Assembly: GCF_005217525.1 (NCBI RefSeq)
Contig: NZ_PNXQ01000014.1
Span: 113,486 to 177,485, forward strand
DNA from: Paenibacillus terrae
Lineage (GTDB): Bacteria; Bacillota; Bacilli; Paenibacillales; Paenibacillaceae
DNA: 64,000 nt
Direction of reading: 5' to 3'
Under the pieces are notes generated by a model. It had not been told where the DNA came from and did no database searches. It was given only the letters and a program-made list of their open reading frames with translations. Of this stretch, positions 45,823-54,214 are shown in pieces. The number at the start of each line of letters is the position of its first letter. Within the stretch, counting starts at the first letter, position 1. A program made the translations under genes and the position numbers.

Positions 45823-45859
45823 AAGCAAGTCTCCGTTAAGCACTGGAGACTTGCTTTTT
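45823..45859 (+). terminator. Terminator after the ABC-F gene
   Basis: AAGCAAGTCTCC (45823-45834) pairs perfectly with GGAGACTTGCTT (45845-45856), followed by T5. Confidence 0.9.
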
Positions 45860-45979
45860 CGTATTTATTCCAGTACATCGGTTGTGGAAATAACTCATAT
45901 CCGGACTTAGAAACTCGAAGCTACCTATCATTATGCAAATGTATGAATTTATTAATATGTTTTTCATATTAATAATCAG

Positions 45980-46004
45980 TTTAATATATATTTCTAATAT
46001 TAAA
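45980..46004 (+). promoter_or_regulatory. Inverted repeat overlapping the aldo/keto reductase promoter
   Basis: TTTAATAT-N9-ATATTAAA is a perfect 8-bp inverted repeat that covers the -35 area of the extended -10 at 46012-46020. It suits a regulator operator, possibly for the LysR protein encoded downstream, but AT-richness makes chance likely. Confidence 0.45.
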
Positions 46005-46011
46005 ATTTGCT

Positions 46012-46020
46012 TGCTATAAT
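46012..46020 (+). promoter_or_regulatory. Extended -10 promoter of the aldo/keto reductase gene
   Basis: TGCTATAAT, 30 bp before the ATG, with no good -35. Confidence 0.55.
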
Positions 46021-46049
46021 CAAATTTATATGGAAGGGAGGCATTCAAA

Positions 46050-47039
46050 ATGGAATATCGTAAACTTGGAAAAAGCGGTTTGAGGGTAAGCGAGATAGCA
46101 TTGGGGAACTGGATAACCCACGGTGCACAAGTGGATGACACCACAGCGAAAGCATGTGTCCATGCTGCATTAGATTCAGGAATCACAACGTTTGATACTG
46201 CTGATGTTTATTCAGAAACGATGGCGGAAACGGTTTTAGGTCATTCTTTAAAGGGAATACGACGTGAAAGTATTGAACTTTGTACAAAGGTTTTTCATCC
46301 AACAGGTACCGGACAGAATGATAAAGGGCTATCCCGCAAGCACATTATGGAGGCCTGCCATGCTTCCCTTCGACGCTTGCAGACGGATTATATTGATGTT
46401 TATTATGCACATCGTTTTGATCCAAACGTATCGCTAGAAGAGACATTTTTGGCATTATCCGATTTGGTTCGTCAGGGGAAGGTTTTGTATGTAGGGGTGA
46501 GCGAGTGGACAGCAGACCAGATAAAGCAAGCTGCGGATTTAGCGAGAGAGCTAAAGATCCCCTTCGTGGCAAGTCAACCCCAATATTCCATGCTCTGGCG
46601 TATTATTGAAGCTGAAGTGATTCCCGCTTGCGAGCAGGAAGGAATTGGACAGGTCGTTTGGTCACCTCTGGCACAGGGTATTCTTTCTGGCAAATATGCA
46701 GCAGACAAGCCGCTTCCCGAGGGTTCACGTGCTTCTACGACAGCAGGTTCACCATTTTTCGAACGCTTGGCCGGACAATGGTTACGTAAAGAGGTCCTTC
46801 AGGCAGTGGAGCAGATCCGGCCGATTGCACAAGAAAATGGTTTGACGTTACCACAGCTTGCAGTGGCATGGGTTTTACAAAACCCGCAGGTGTCCTCAGC
46901 TATTATCGGTGCTTCCAAGCCAGAGCAGGTGAAGGAGAACGTAAAAGCTGCGGGTGTCCGTCTCGATGAAGAGGTTATGAGACAAATGGACAGTATTTTA
47001 AACGGTGTTGTTGAACTCGATCCGAGTAAAACGGGTTAG
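46050..47039 (+). CDS. Aldo/keto reductase
   Basis: A 329-residue NADPH-dependent oxidoreductase of the AKR superfamily, closest to the YdbC/voltage-gated-channel-beta type. The catalytic tetrad can be placed: Asp in FDTADVYSE, Tyr in the same segment, Lys in CTKVF and His in YYAHRFD. SSAIIGASKPEQVKENV binds the cofactor phosphate. It converges on a LysR gene 20 bp away. Substrate unknown. Confidence 0.92.
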   Translation: MEYRKLGKSGLRVSEIALGNWITHGAQVDDTTAKACVHAALDSGITTFDTADVYSETMAETVLGHSLKGIRRESIELCTKVFHPTGTGQNDKGLSRKHIMEACHASLRRLQTDYIDVYYAHRFDPNVSLEETFLALSDLVRQGKVLYVGVSEWTADQIKQAADLARELKIPFVASQPQYSMLWRIIEAEVIPACEQEGIGQVVWSPLAQGILSGKYAADKPLPEGSRASTTAGSPFFERLAGQWLRKEVLQAVEQIRPIAQENGLTLPQLAVAWVLQNPQVSSAIIGASKPEQVKENVKAAGVRLDEEVMRQMDSILNGVVELDPSKTG

Positions 47040-47058
47040 GACTACACACTGATGGAGT

Positions 47059-47958
47059 TTACATGTCTAATGGCTCACTACAAGCTATTTCTTCAACCAC
47101 CTTCAGAAAATGAGTTAGAACAGCGTCATTCGCATCTGTTTTCCATGCAGCGTAAAGTGGGATGGACGGAGAATCTTCGTGAAAAGAACGAAATACGACA
47201 TCACTACGTTGGAACACAGAAACAGAAGAGGGAACAATGGAAATGCCTATACCAGCAGCTACCAAGTTAACGATTGTATACATTTGAACGGCTTCCTGTA
47301 CAATTTTGGGCTGGAAGCCGTGTTGTCTGCAAAAGTCTAATATGAGGTCATGAAAAGACGCTCCCATATGAGGCGGAGACAGGATAAAAGATTCTTCCGC
47401 TAAAGAACGTAAAGACAAGGTTGGGTGGTGGGCTAGCGGATGTGTTGCGGGAAGCACGGCGATGAGTGATTCGTTGCTGTAGAGCTGGGAGGTGATATGT
47501 ATAGATGGATCTGCCCAGCGCAGGAAGCCCACATGAACTTTACCGTCGTGTATGGCTTTCAGTTGTTGAACAGATGTCATTTCAAACAACGTGAGCTTCA
47601 CGTCAGGAAAACGCTCCCGGAATTTCTTTAAGGCGTTAACCATCAGACCGCCAGATGCCGAATCAACAAAAGCGATGGATAAATGTCCGAATTTCCCCTG
47701 ACTTGCAAGCTGTGTCATTTTAATGGATTTTTCCAATTGAGAAACCATGTTTCTGGATTCTTCTAAAAAGATGGCTCCTGCGGACGTAAGTCGAACTTGC
47801 CTTTTGGTTCGTTCCAATAGTTTCACGCCAAGCTCTTCCTCAAGGCTTTGGATTTGTTGGCTCAAGGGGGGCTGGGTGATATTCAGTTTTTTTGCAGCAC
47901 GATTAAAATGTAGTTCTTCTGCGACTGCGATAAAATAACGTAGTTTCTTCAAATCCAT
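47059..47958 (-). CDS. LysR-family transcriptional regulator
   Basis: A 299-residue regulator with an N-terminal HTH (FNRAAKKLNITQPPLSQQIQSLEEELGV) and a C-terminal periplasmic-binding-like effector domain. Its 3' end faces the aldo/keto reductase end, so it is not divergent from a target as LysR genes often are. The effector and targets are unknown; the inverted repeat before the reductase gene is a candidate site. Confidence 0.92.
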   Translation of the reverse strand: MDLKKLRYFIAVAEELHFNRAAKKLNITQPPLSQQIQSLEEELGVKLLERTKRQVRLTSAGAIFLEESRNMVSQLEKSIKMTQLASQGKFGHLSIAFVDSASGGLMVNALKKFRERFPDVKLTLFEMTSVQQLKAIHDGKVHVGFLRWADPSIHITSQLYSNESLIAVLPATHPLAHHPTLSLRSLAEESFILSPPHMGASFHDLILDFCRQHGFQPKIVQEAVQMYTIVNLVAAGIGISIVPSSVSVFQRSDVVFRSFHEDSPSIPLYAAWKTDANDAVLTHFLKVVEEIACSEPLDM

Positions 47959-48030
47959 AGTTGTGATTTCCTTTCGGCAAGCCTTCGCCGACCTATTCTC
48001 AGTGGAACAGGCCGGTCGTCATCGTTCGGA

Positions 48031-49068
48031 TTAAACCGTCACATAAGCGGCAAGCAGACGAGCAGTGTTCACCACAGCCAGCTTGTGCGTACGCTCCATC
48101 GCATGGGAGGCGTGTACGCCAGGGCCGATCAGCGCAGCACGGATATTGTTGCCTGCTTTCAGCGCAGCCGAAGCGTCAGAACCATAGTGCGGATAAATAT
48201 CAACCGCATACGGGATATTCAGCTCCTTGGCCAGCTCAATCAGACGAGTCGTCATGTCATAATCATAAGGCCCGGAAGAATCCTTGGCACAAATGGATAC
48301 ATCCGTCTCCTTGCAGCTCAGATCCTCGCCTATGCAACCCATATCGACAGCAATCATCTCGCTGACCCCTTCAGGGATGTAAGCAGCTCCGTGACCGACT
48401 TCCTCATAGTTGGAGATGAGCAGCTTAACAGTATGACGGGGCTTCCAGTCTTCGCGTACAGCGGATTCCAATAAACCAAACAGCGCAGCTACGCTGGCTT
48501 TATCATCCAGATGCCGCGACTTGATAAAGCCGCTGGGTGTCACGACCGGACGGGCGTCGAACGAAATAAAATCGCCTACCGCAATGCCGAGCTGGAGCAC
48601 ATCTTCTTTGGATTCAACAAGCTCGTCGATCCGCACCTCCATATGGCTTTCCTTGCGTTCAAAGCTGCGTGCATCATCATAGACATGCACAGACGGATGG
48701 CTCGACAAAATCGTGCCTGTATACGTTTGTCCGCTTCTGGTATGAATAAGGCAGTATTCGTTTTCGATGCTGTTCATCATGAAACCGCCGACAGATGTCA
48801 GGCGCAAGGTGCCGTGACTGGTAATCGAGCGTATCATTGCGCCTAATGTATCCACATGCGCGCTCAGTGCAATTGTAGGGCCTTTTTCATGGCCCTCCAG
48901 GGTCAAGATGGCACCGCCTTTGGCGTTCCATTCTATGGGCATCCCAAGGCTTGCGGCTTCCTTACGGATCAGTTCCATCACATGATGTGTGTAGCCGCTG
49001 GGACTAGGGGTGTTCAATAGTTGATTCAGAAAGCTCATTATATAATTCTCATTCAGGTGAATCGTCAT
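48031..49068 (-). CDS. M42 family metallo-aminopeptidase
   Basis: A 345-residue cytosolic peptidase of the M42 (YsdC/FrvX-like) family. Metal ligands include H in SAHVDTLGAM, D in KSRHLDDKAS, the E-E pair in SNYEEVGHG and D in IAVDMG, with a last His in HASHAMERTH. ATG 49068 follows GGAGGAG by 7 bp; a longer start overlapping the previous stop (ATGA) lacks spacing. It is the second gene after the LapA-like gene. Confidence 0.92.
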   Translation of the reverse strand: MTIHLNENYIMSFLNQLLNTPSPSGYTHHVMELIRKEAASLGMPIEWNAKGGAILTLEGHEKGPTIALSAHVDTLGAMIRSITSHGTLRLTSVGGFMMNSIENEYCLIHTRSGQTYTGTILSSHPSVHVYDDARSFERKESHMEVRIDELVESKEDVLQLGIAVGDFISFDARPVVTPSGFIKSRHLDDKASVAALFGLLESAVREDWKPRHTVKLLISNYEEVGHGAAYIPEGVSEMIAVDMGCIGEDLSCKETDVSICAKDSSGPYDYDMTTRLIELAKELNIPYAVDIYPHYGSDASAALKAGNNIRAALIGPGVHASHAMERTHKLAVVNTARLLAAYVTV

Positions 49069-49082
49069 GTTGTTGCTCCTCC

Positions 49083-49460
49083 TCATTTGGACAACCGGTC
49101 AGGCTCAGAGGACGTTTGCTCTGTAACCTTGTCGGATGTAGACACCACACTGGACGAACCAGACGTGTTATAGACGGTATCCGCATATGCTTCCACAGCG
49201 GGTGTGTGCTCTTCTTGTAGTGTATGAAGCTGGGTGGTCAGACGTTTGATTTCTCTCTGAAGCTTATATTGACGGAAAATACCGAAGGAACCGACGATAA
49301 GCCCTCCAAGAAGAGTGCAGCCGAGAATAAGTAAAATCAAAGGAACGTTGACCGTACGAAATAGTAGATTTACTTGGACCGATTTCACGTTAATGACAGC
49401 GAATACAGCCGTTAACAAAGCAATAACAAGAGCTGCAATCAAAGACCATTGTGTTTTCAA
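49083..49460 (-). CDS. LapA-domain (DUF1049) membrane protein
   Basis: A 125-residue protein with two membrane helices (about 5-25 and 40-62) and a helical coiled tail with a Ser/Thr-rich end. The LapA domain (VNVKSVQVNLLF...VPLILLILGC) is typical. TTG 49460 has AGGAGGT 7 bp upstream, and the longer open frame lacks a site. In E. coli LapA pairs with LapB in LPS assembly; the Gram-positive role is unknown. Confidence 0.85.
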   Translation of the reverse strand: MKTQWSLIAALVIALLTAVFAVINVKSVQVNLLFRTVNVPLILLILGCTLLGGLIVGSFGIFRQYKLQREIKRLTTQLHTLQEEHTPAVEAYADTVYNTSGSSSVVSTSDKVTEQTSSEPDRLSK

Positions 49461-49561
49461 AATGCCACCTCCTTCCGCTACATTATAAAATCCCTTGCCC
49501 GTCATGGACAAGGGATTTATCCGTGCATCGTTTCAATGCCGGATTCTAATCGTGTATGGTT

Positions 49562-51358
49562 TTACTTTCCGGCGGTCAGCTTTTCCATTTCCGTAATAAC
49601 TTCCTCGAATACGCTCATCGCTTCGCGAATGGGTTGTGGAGAGGACATATCCACGCCGGCCTTCTTCAAAATATTAATCGAATAATCGCTGCCGCCGCTC
49701 TTCAGGAATCCTAAATAACGGTCAACGGCTGGCTGGCCTTCTTCCAGAATCTGTTTTGAGAAGCTGGTTGCCGCAGAGAAGCCGGTAGCATATTTGTAGA
49801 CATAAAAGCTGTTATAAAAATGGGGGATACGCGCCCATTCCATTTCAATGTCTTTGTCTACTTTCATGCCAGGGCCGTGATATTTCACATTCAGATCATA
49901 ATAAATCTCTGATAGAAGCTGCGGTGTAAGGGACTCTCCCTGTTCTGCGCGTTCATGTACGATTTTCTCGAACTCCGCAAACATCGTTTGACGGAATACC
50001 GTCGTGCGGAATTGGTCCGCATAGTAGGTAAGGAGGTACATTTTCTCTTTTGCATCGGTAGATTTTTTCAGCAAGTAGTCCATCAGCAACGCTTCATTCG
50101 TTGTCGATGCTACTTCAGCCAGGAAAATGGTGTACTGGGCATCCCGATACTTTAACGCATTATCCGAGTAATACGAATGCAGCGCGTGTCCCATCTCGTG
50201 AGCGAGCGTGAACATGCTGTTCAGATTATCTTTATGGTTCAGCAGCACATAAGGGTGAGTGCCGTAAGCGCCCCAGCTGTATGCACCTGTACGTTTATTT
50301 TCATTTTCGTACACATCAATCCAGCGGTCATCGTAGCCTTTTTGCAACGAAGCCAGGTAGTCCTTGCCCAACGGCTTTAGACCTTCCTTCGTTTGCTTTT
50401 TAGCATCTTCAAATGAAATATCGAGCTTGTATTCGTCCACAAGCGGAGCAAACAGGTCATACATATGAAGCTCATCCACACCCAGCAGCTTTTTACGTAG
50501 CTTGATATAACGGTGCAGCAAAGGCAAGCTCTCGTGAATGGTATCAATCAGATTGGTGTACACTTCCTTCGGAATATTGTCACCGTATAATGACATTTCC
50601 AGTACGGAAGGGTACTTGCGAACACGAGAATAAAAAACATTTTTGTTCACATTGGCACTCAATGTGGAAGCAATCGTATTTTTATTTTTGGCATACGTAT
50701 CATAGACCGCTTTAAAAGCACGCTCCCGTACTTCCCGGTGCGGGCTTTCAAGAAATTGAATATAGCTGCCATGTGTCAGCTCAGCCTCTTTGCCGTTTTC
50801 ATCCTTGATTTTTGGGAATTTCATATCGGCATTGTTCAGCATACCGAAAATGGTTTGTGGTGCTTGAGCCAGGTTACCAACCTGTGCGAGCAGGGCTTCT
50901 TCCGACTTACCCAAAATATGCGCTTTCTCCCGTTTCATTTCTTGAAGCGTAAAGCGATAATCTGCCAGCTTCGGATCTCCAATCAATGCATCGAGCTGAT
51001 TGTCGGGCAGCGCCAAAATTTCAGGTGTCACGAAAGACAGGGCTTCACTAACCTCAACGCCTAATTTTTTGGCTTTTTGTGAAAGGCCCTGATATGTAGG
51101 TTCAGCCGTATCCTCGTCATGATGTAGATGGGCGTATACGTATACACGCTCGGTTTTGAGTGATAGTTCATCTTCCAGCTTAAAGCAATTGACAATCACT
51201 TCGGCTGAATTGAGCTTGCCTTGGAATTGTGTAGCCTTTTTGGCTAATTGTTTGACTTCTTCGTACTCTTGATCCCATGCTTTACGGTCTGGAAACAGAT
51301 CATCAAGCTTCCAGGTATTTTCCACAGGCGCATCTGCGCGTTTTACGATTTCACTCAT
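49562..51358 (-). CDS. pepF: Oligoendopeptidase F
   Basis: A 598-residue M3B zinc peptidase. The HExxH site is in LAHEMGHALHS and the third ligand Glu lies in LAEVASTTNEALLM. It cleaves oligopeptides, usually in the cytosol. ATG 51358 has AGGAGG 6 bp upstream, and the length equals that of the family. However, the frame stays open for 44 more codons to 51490 and encodes a signal-peptide-like leader with its own AAGGAGG, so a longer exported form (about 639-642 residues) is possible; see findings. Confidence 0.94.
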   Translation of the reverse strand: MSEIVKRADAPVENTWKLDDLFPDRKAWDQEYEEVKQLAKKATQFQGKLNSAEVIVNCFKLEDELSLKTERVYVYAHLHHDEDTAEPTYQGLSQKAKKLGVEVSEALSFVTPEILALPDNQLDALIGDPKLADYRFTLQEMKREKAHILGKSEEALLAQVGNLAQAPQTIFGMLNNADMKFPKIKDENGKEAELTHGSYIQFLESPHREVRERAFKAVYDTYAKNKNTIASTLSANVNKNVFYSRVRKYPSVLEMSLYGDNIPKEVYTNLIDTIHESLPLLHRYIKLRKKLLGVDELHMYDLFAPLVDEYKLDISFEDAKKQTKEGLKPLGKDYLASLQKGYDDRWIDVYENENKRTGAYSWGAYGTHPYVLLNHKDNLNSMFTLAHEMGHALHSYYSDNALKYRDAQYTIFLAEVASTTNEALLMDYLLKKSTDAKEKMYLLTYYADQFRTTVFRQTMFAEFEKIVHERAEQGESLTPQLLSEIYYDLNVKYHGPGMKVDKDIEMEWARIPHFYNSFYVYKYATGFSAATSFSKQILEEGQPAVDRYLGFLKSGGSDYSINILKKAGVDMSSPQPIREAMSVFEEVITEMEKLTAGK

Positions 51359-51500
51359 GGAGAGCCTCCTCTTATCGAACGAAATGTGGGGTGGGGCTGC
51401 GGCGGAACGGGGCGGCTGCCAAAATGAAGAAACCGCCACGCTGACCGTGAGCAGCAGAGCAAGAGGTTTTGTGGCATGCATGAACGGCATATCCTCCTTA

Positions 51501-51525
51501 TACCATGGCTTGTTATGCCATAGTA
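51501..51525 (-). repeat. Leader hairpin in front of the upstream pepF ribosome binding site
   Basis: On the minus strand TACTATGGC and GCCATGGTA form a 9-bp stem (one G-U) with loop ATAACAA. It ends two bases before AAGGAGG at 51499-51493. Such a hairpin next to a Shine-Dalgarno supports use of that site. Confidence 0.6.
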
Positions 51526-51556
51526 TGACCTCTTGCGCCCAAAAGTATCATTTTCC

Positions 51557-51745
51557 TTACCTTGGGTCGGAACCTATATTTAATAAGCTGTATACAATAA
51601 GATAAAAGGCAAAGCAAACCATGATTACGGCAGTGAGGGCCATCCACTTTTTGAGAGGAGCCGGTAACGTATCACGTTTCATGATCAGCACTCCGCCCAG
51701 CGTAAAGGCCAGAATAATGAAGATGAGAAAGCTATTGGACACCAT
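51557..51745 (-). CDS. Small two-helix membrane protein
   Basis: A 62-residue protein made of two hydrophobic helices joined by a basic loop (MKRDTLPAPLKKW). The ribosome binding site is weak (AGG 12 bp upstream), but it starts 7 bp after the stop of the preceding gene and may be translated by coupling. No family recognised. Confidence 0.5.
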   Translation of the reverse strand: MVSNSFLIFIILAFTLGGVLIMKRDTLPAPLKKWMALTAVIMVCFAFYLIVYSLLNIGSDPR

Positions 51746-51752
51746 GAATGCG

Positions 51753-51986
51753 CTATACCTGTTTGAAAGCGTTCATGATCCGCTGCCACTCTTCCTCGTT
51801 ATCTTGAAAGGACTGCTTGGGAAACCGATTTTGAGCCCAATGCATCAGCGCCGGACGGCTCAAAAACGTGTGGGCTTCTTCGCCCCAATCATCGGATATT
51901 TCCCGTAGAACGATGTAACGGCCCTGCACCTCGACAGTCATCATGTTCCAATTGTCTTTTTTGTATATTTCGTGTTTTTTCATCAT
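51753..51986 (-). CDS. Small hypothetical protein
   Basis: A 77-residue soluble protein with many aromatic and charged residues (YIVLREISDDWGEEAHTF; WAQNRFPKQSF). ATG 51986 is 8 bp after GGAG; longer starts fit less well. It precedes the two-helix gene in a likely transcript. I do not recognise the family. Confidence 0.6.
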   Translation of the reverse strand: MMKKHEIYKKDNWNMMTVEVQGRYIVLREISDDWGEEAHTFLSRPALMHWAQNRFPKQSFQDNEEEWQRIMNAFKQV

Positions 51987-52085
51987 ATGCATGTCTCCGA
52001 TTTTAAAGATGTTTTGGTTCATGATACCGCAGTTTCCGCGACAAAAGCAAATCATTCCAGCCTGTAAAAGCCCTCAAAACATCAA

Positions 52086-52114
52086 TTGCATTGTGAAAAA
52101 GCATGAAGTATAAT
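52086..52114 (+). promoter_or_regulatory. Cold-shock gene promoter
   Basis: TTGCAT (52086-52091), 17-bp spacer and consensus TATAAT (52109-52114). The short leader contains CGCC-ATAGAT-GGCG at 52124-52137, next to the GGAGG. Confidence 0.7.
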
Positions 52115-52159
52115 ATGGATATTCGCCATAGATGGCGGTATTTTTAGGAGGTTGTTCAC

Positions 52160-52357
52160 TTGAAAGGTACAGTAAAATGGTTTAACGCAGAAAAAGGTTA
52201 TGGCTTCATCCAAGTGGATGGTGGCGAGGACGTATTCGTACATTTCTCCGCAATCCAAGGCGACGGTTTCAAGACTTTGGAAGAAGGTCAAGCGGTTGAA
52301 TTCGAAATTACTGAAGGTAACCGTGGACCCCAAGCAGCTAACGTAAATAAACTGTAA
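52160..52357 (+). CDS. Cold-shock protein (CspB-like)
   Basis: A 65-residue OB-fold nucleic acid chaperone. RNP1 is KGYGFIQV and RNP2 is DVFVHFS, and WFNAEKGYG holds the surface aromatics that stack on single-stranded RNA/DNA. The start is TTG with AGGAGG 7 bp upstream. It has its own strong promoter and a terminator downstream. Confidence 0.96.
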   Translation: MKGTVKWFNAEKGYGFIQVDGGEDVFVHFSAIQGDGFKTLEEGQAVEFEITEGNRGPQAANVNKL

Positions 52358-52429
52358 GTGTAACTGAATTGTAAGAAATGTTCCGCTCATGCGGATGTCT
52401 TATATATTACGGTTAAACGATGAATTGAG

Positions 52430-52467
52430 AGCGCAGTTCCTTGAAATTTAAGGGACTGCGCTTTTTT
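52430..52467 (+). terminator. Terminator between csp and the MATE gene
   Basis: AGCGCAGTTCCTT pairs with AAGGGACTGCGCT with one wobble (outer stem AGCGCAGT/ACTGCGCT, 52430-52437 with 52455-52462), followed by T6. Confidence 0.85.
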
Positions 52468-52564
52468 GCGTAAAAAAGTTTATGATATGACAAAGCTGAA
52501 CTGGAATAGGGTATTATACCGTAATGGAAACAAAGCATTCGTTATTATTGAAGGAGTTGATAAG

Positions 52565-53977
52565 ATGAGCGCAGCAGAGGCTAGTCGTAAACCTTCCTTG
52601 ACCGAAGGTCCAATTGCCAAAACACTGTTTTTATTTTCCTTGCCAATGCTGTTCGGAAACGTGATACAGTCGTTGAATGGAACGATCAATTCGATCTGGG
52701 TCGGCAAGTTTCTGGGCGAGGCTGCATTGACCGCCGCTTCCAACGGAAACATTATTATGTTTTTTCTCATCAGCGCCATCTTTGGCGTCACCATGGCTGC
52801 CACCATCATGATCGGGCAGAAGATTGGTGCGGGAGATGTTGCTGAAACCAAGCGTATAGTAGGCACAAGTGCAGTCTTTTTTCTTGTACTTGCTCTGGCT
52901 GTTGGCATTATAGGATTTTTTGGATCTCCATGGATTCTTCGTGTGCTGAACACACCCGCTGAGTCTGTGGATATGGCAATCACATATACGCGTATTATTT
53001 TTGCGGGTATGCCCTTTTTGTACGGTTATAACTATATTATGACCGTGATGAGAGGGGCGGGGGATTCCAAAACACCATTTTATTTTCTACTCATTTCTGT
53101 CGTACTGGATGTGCTGCTTAATCCATTGTTAATATTTGGATGGGGACCTATACCCGCGATGGGCATCGGGGGTTCTGCAGCGGCTACACTGATCGCTCAA
53201 GGGGTCAGCTTCGTGCTGATTCTCATTTATCTTTACCGTGTAAAATACTTTTTGCGTATTACATCCTCAGAGCTTCATTTGCTGAGATTTGATTGGGAAA
53301 TTATTTGGGCCTTAATCCGTAAGGGAGTGCCTATGGGGCTGCAAATGATTGCTGTCTCCTCCAGTGCAATCGCGTTGATGAACCTGATTAACGGATACGG
53401 TACAGTGGCGGCAGCAGCTTATACTGCAGCAAATAACTTGTCCAGCTATGTGCAGATGCCAGCCATGGCACTAGGTGCTGCTGTGTCTTCCTTTGCGGCA
53501 CAAAATATCGGGGCTGGGCGTTGGGATCGGGTGCGCAAGATTACATGGATTGGAATTGTGTACAATTTTGTACTGACTGGTGGATTAGTAGTATTGATTT
53601 ACATCTTAAACCGGGAGGCCTTGCTGATGTTCCTTCCTTCTAGTGGCGGCGCTTTGGAACTGGGCATGCGGATTAATCTGATTACGTTGTGGTCTTTTGT
53701 CATATTCGGTATTACAAATGTCATTACAGGGGTTGTACGATCTACGGGTTCCGTAGTCGTACCACTTTTAATTACCATCATTTCATTATGGGGCATTCGT
53801 ATTCCTCTGGCCTATGCGTTTGTCGATGAATACGGTCTGGATGCTGTATGGTGGAGCTTCCCTGTTGGCTTTGCCATCTCAGCAGTGGCAGTTATTTTCT
53901 ATTATGCTTTTGGAAAATGGAAGCAGGCCAGCATGGATGGATTCCATGGCGTAAAGCCTGTAGAGGATGAGGGATAG
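52565..53977 (+). CDS. MATE family multidrug/Na+ antiporter
   Basis: A 470-residue exporter with 12 predicted helices and two MatE halves. Features include the N-terminal LFLFSLPMLFGNVIQSLNG and MRGAGDSKTPF in the first half, and the Ala/Gly-rich AAAAYTAANNLSSYVQMPAMA in the second. ATG 52565 follows AAGGAG by 8 bp; the frame upstream crosses the terminator. Substrate not predictable. Confidence 0.92.
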   Translation: MSAAEASRKPSLTEGPIAKTLFLFSLPMLFGNVIQSLNGTINSIWVGKFLGEAALTAASNGNIIMFFLISAIFGVTMAATIMIGQKIGAGDVAETKRIVGTSAVFFLVLALAVGIIGFFGSPWILRVLNTPAESVDMAITYTRIIFAGMPFLYGYNYIMTVMRGAGDSKTPFYFLLISVVLDVLLNPLLIFGWGPIPAMGIGGSAAATLIAQGVSFVLILIYLYRVKYFLRITSSELHLLRFDWEIIWALIRKGVPMGLQMIAVSSSAIALMNLINGYGTVAAAAYTAANNLSSYVQMPAMALGAAVSSFAAQNIGAGRWDRVRKITWIGIVYNFVLTGGLVVLIYILNREALLMFLPSSGGALELGMRINLITLWSFVIFGITNVITGVVRSTGSVVVPLLITIISLWGIRIPLAYAFVDEYGLDAVWWSFPVGFAISAVAVIFYYAFGKWKQASMDGFHGVKPVEDEG

Positions 53978-54214
53978 GCAGGGCCTTAAGCCTATTTTAA
54001 ATTAATAATTTTATCAGGGGAAATTTTGTTTAATTTCAATTTTTGTGCATTTGATCAAGACAGGTAAAAAGATTTTTTATGAAAATGGTTCGTTTTTCTT
54101 AAATAATAAAGAAAAAGTGAGGTTGTTCATTTGTGCTAAAAGGACGATCATATTATAATGAGTATGGTTTGGATAGGTATAATTACGTAGACAACAATGT
54201 GGAGGCACCGTCAT

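Noticed and set aside
51357-51605. Plus-strand open frame opposite the pepF leader
   Set aside because: It is the antisense of a translated or structured leader, with no site of its own.
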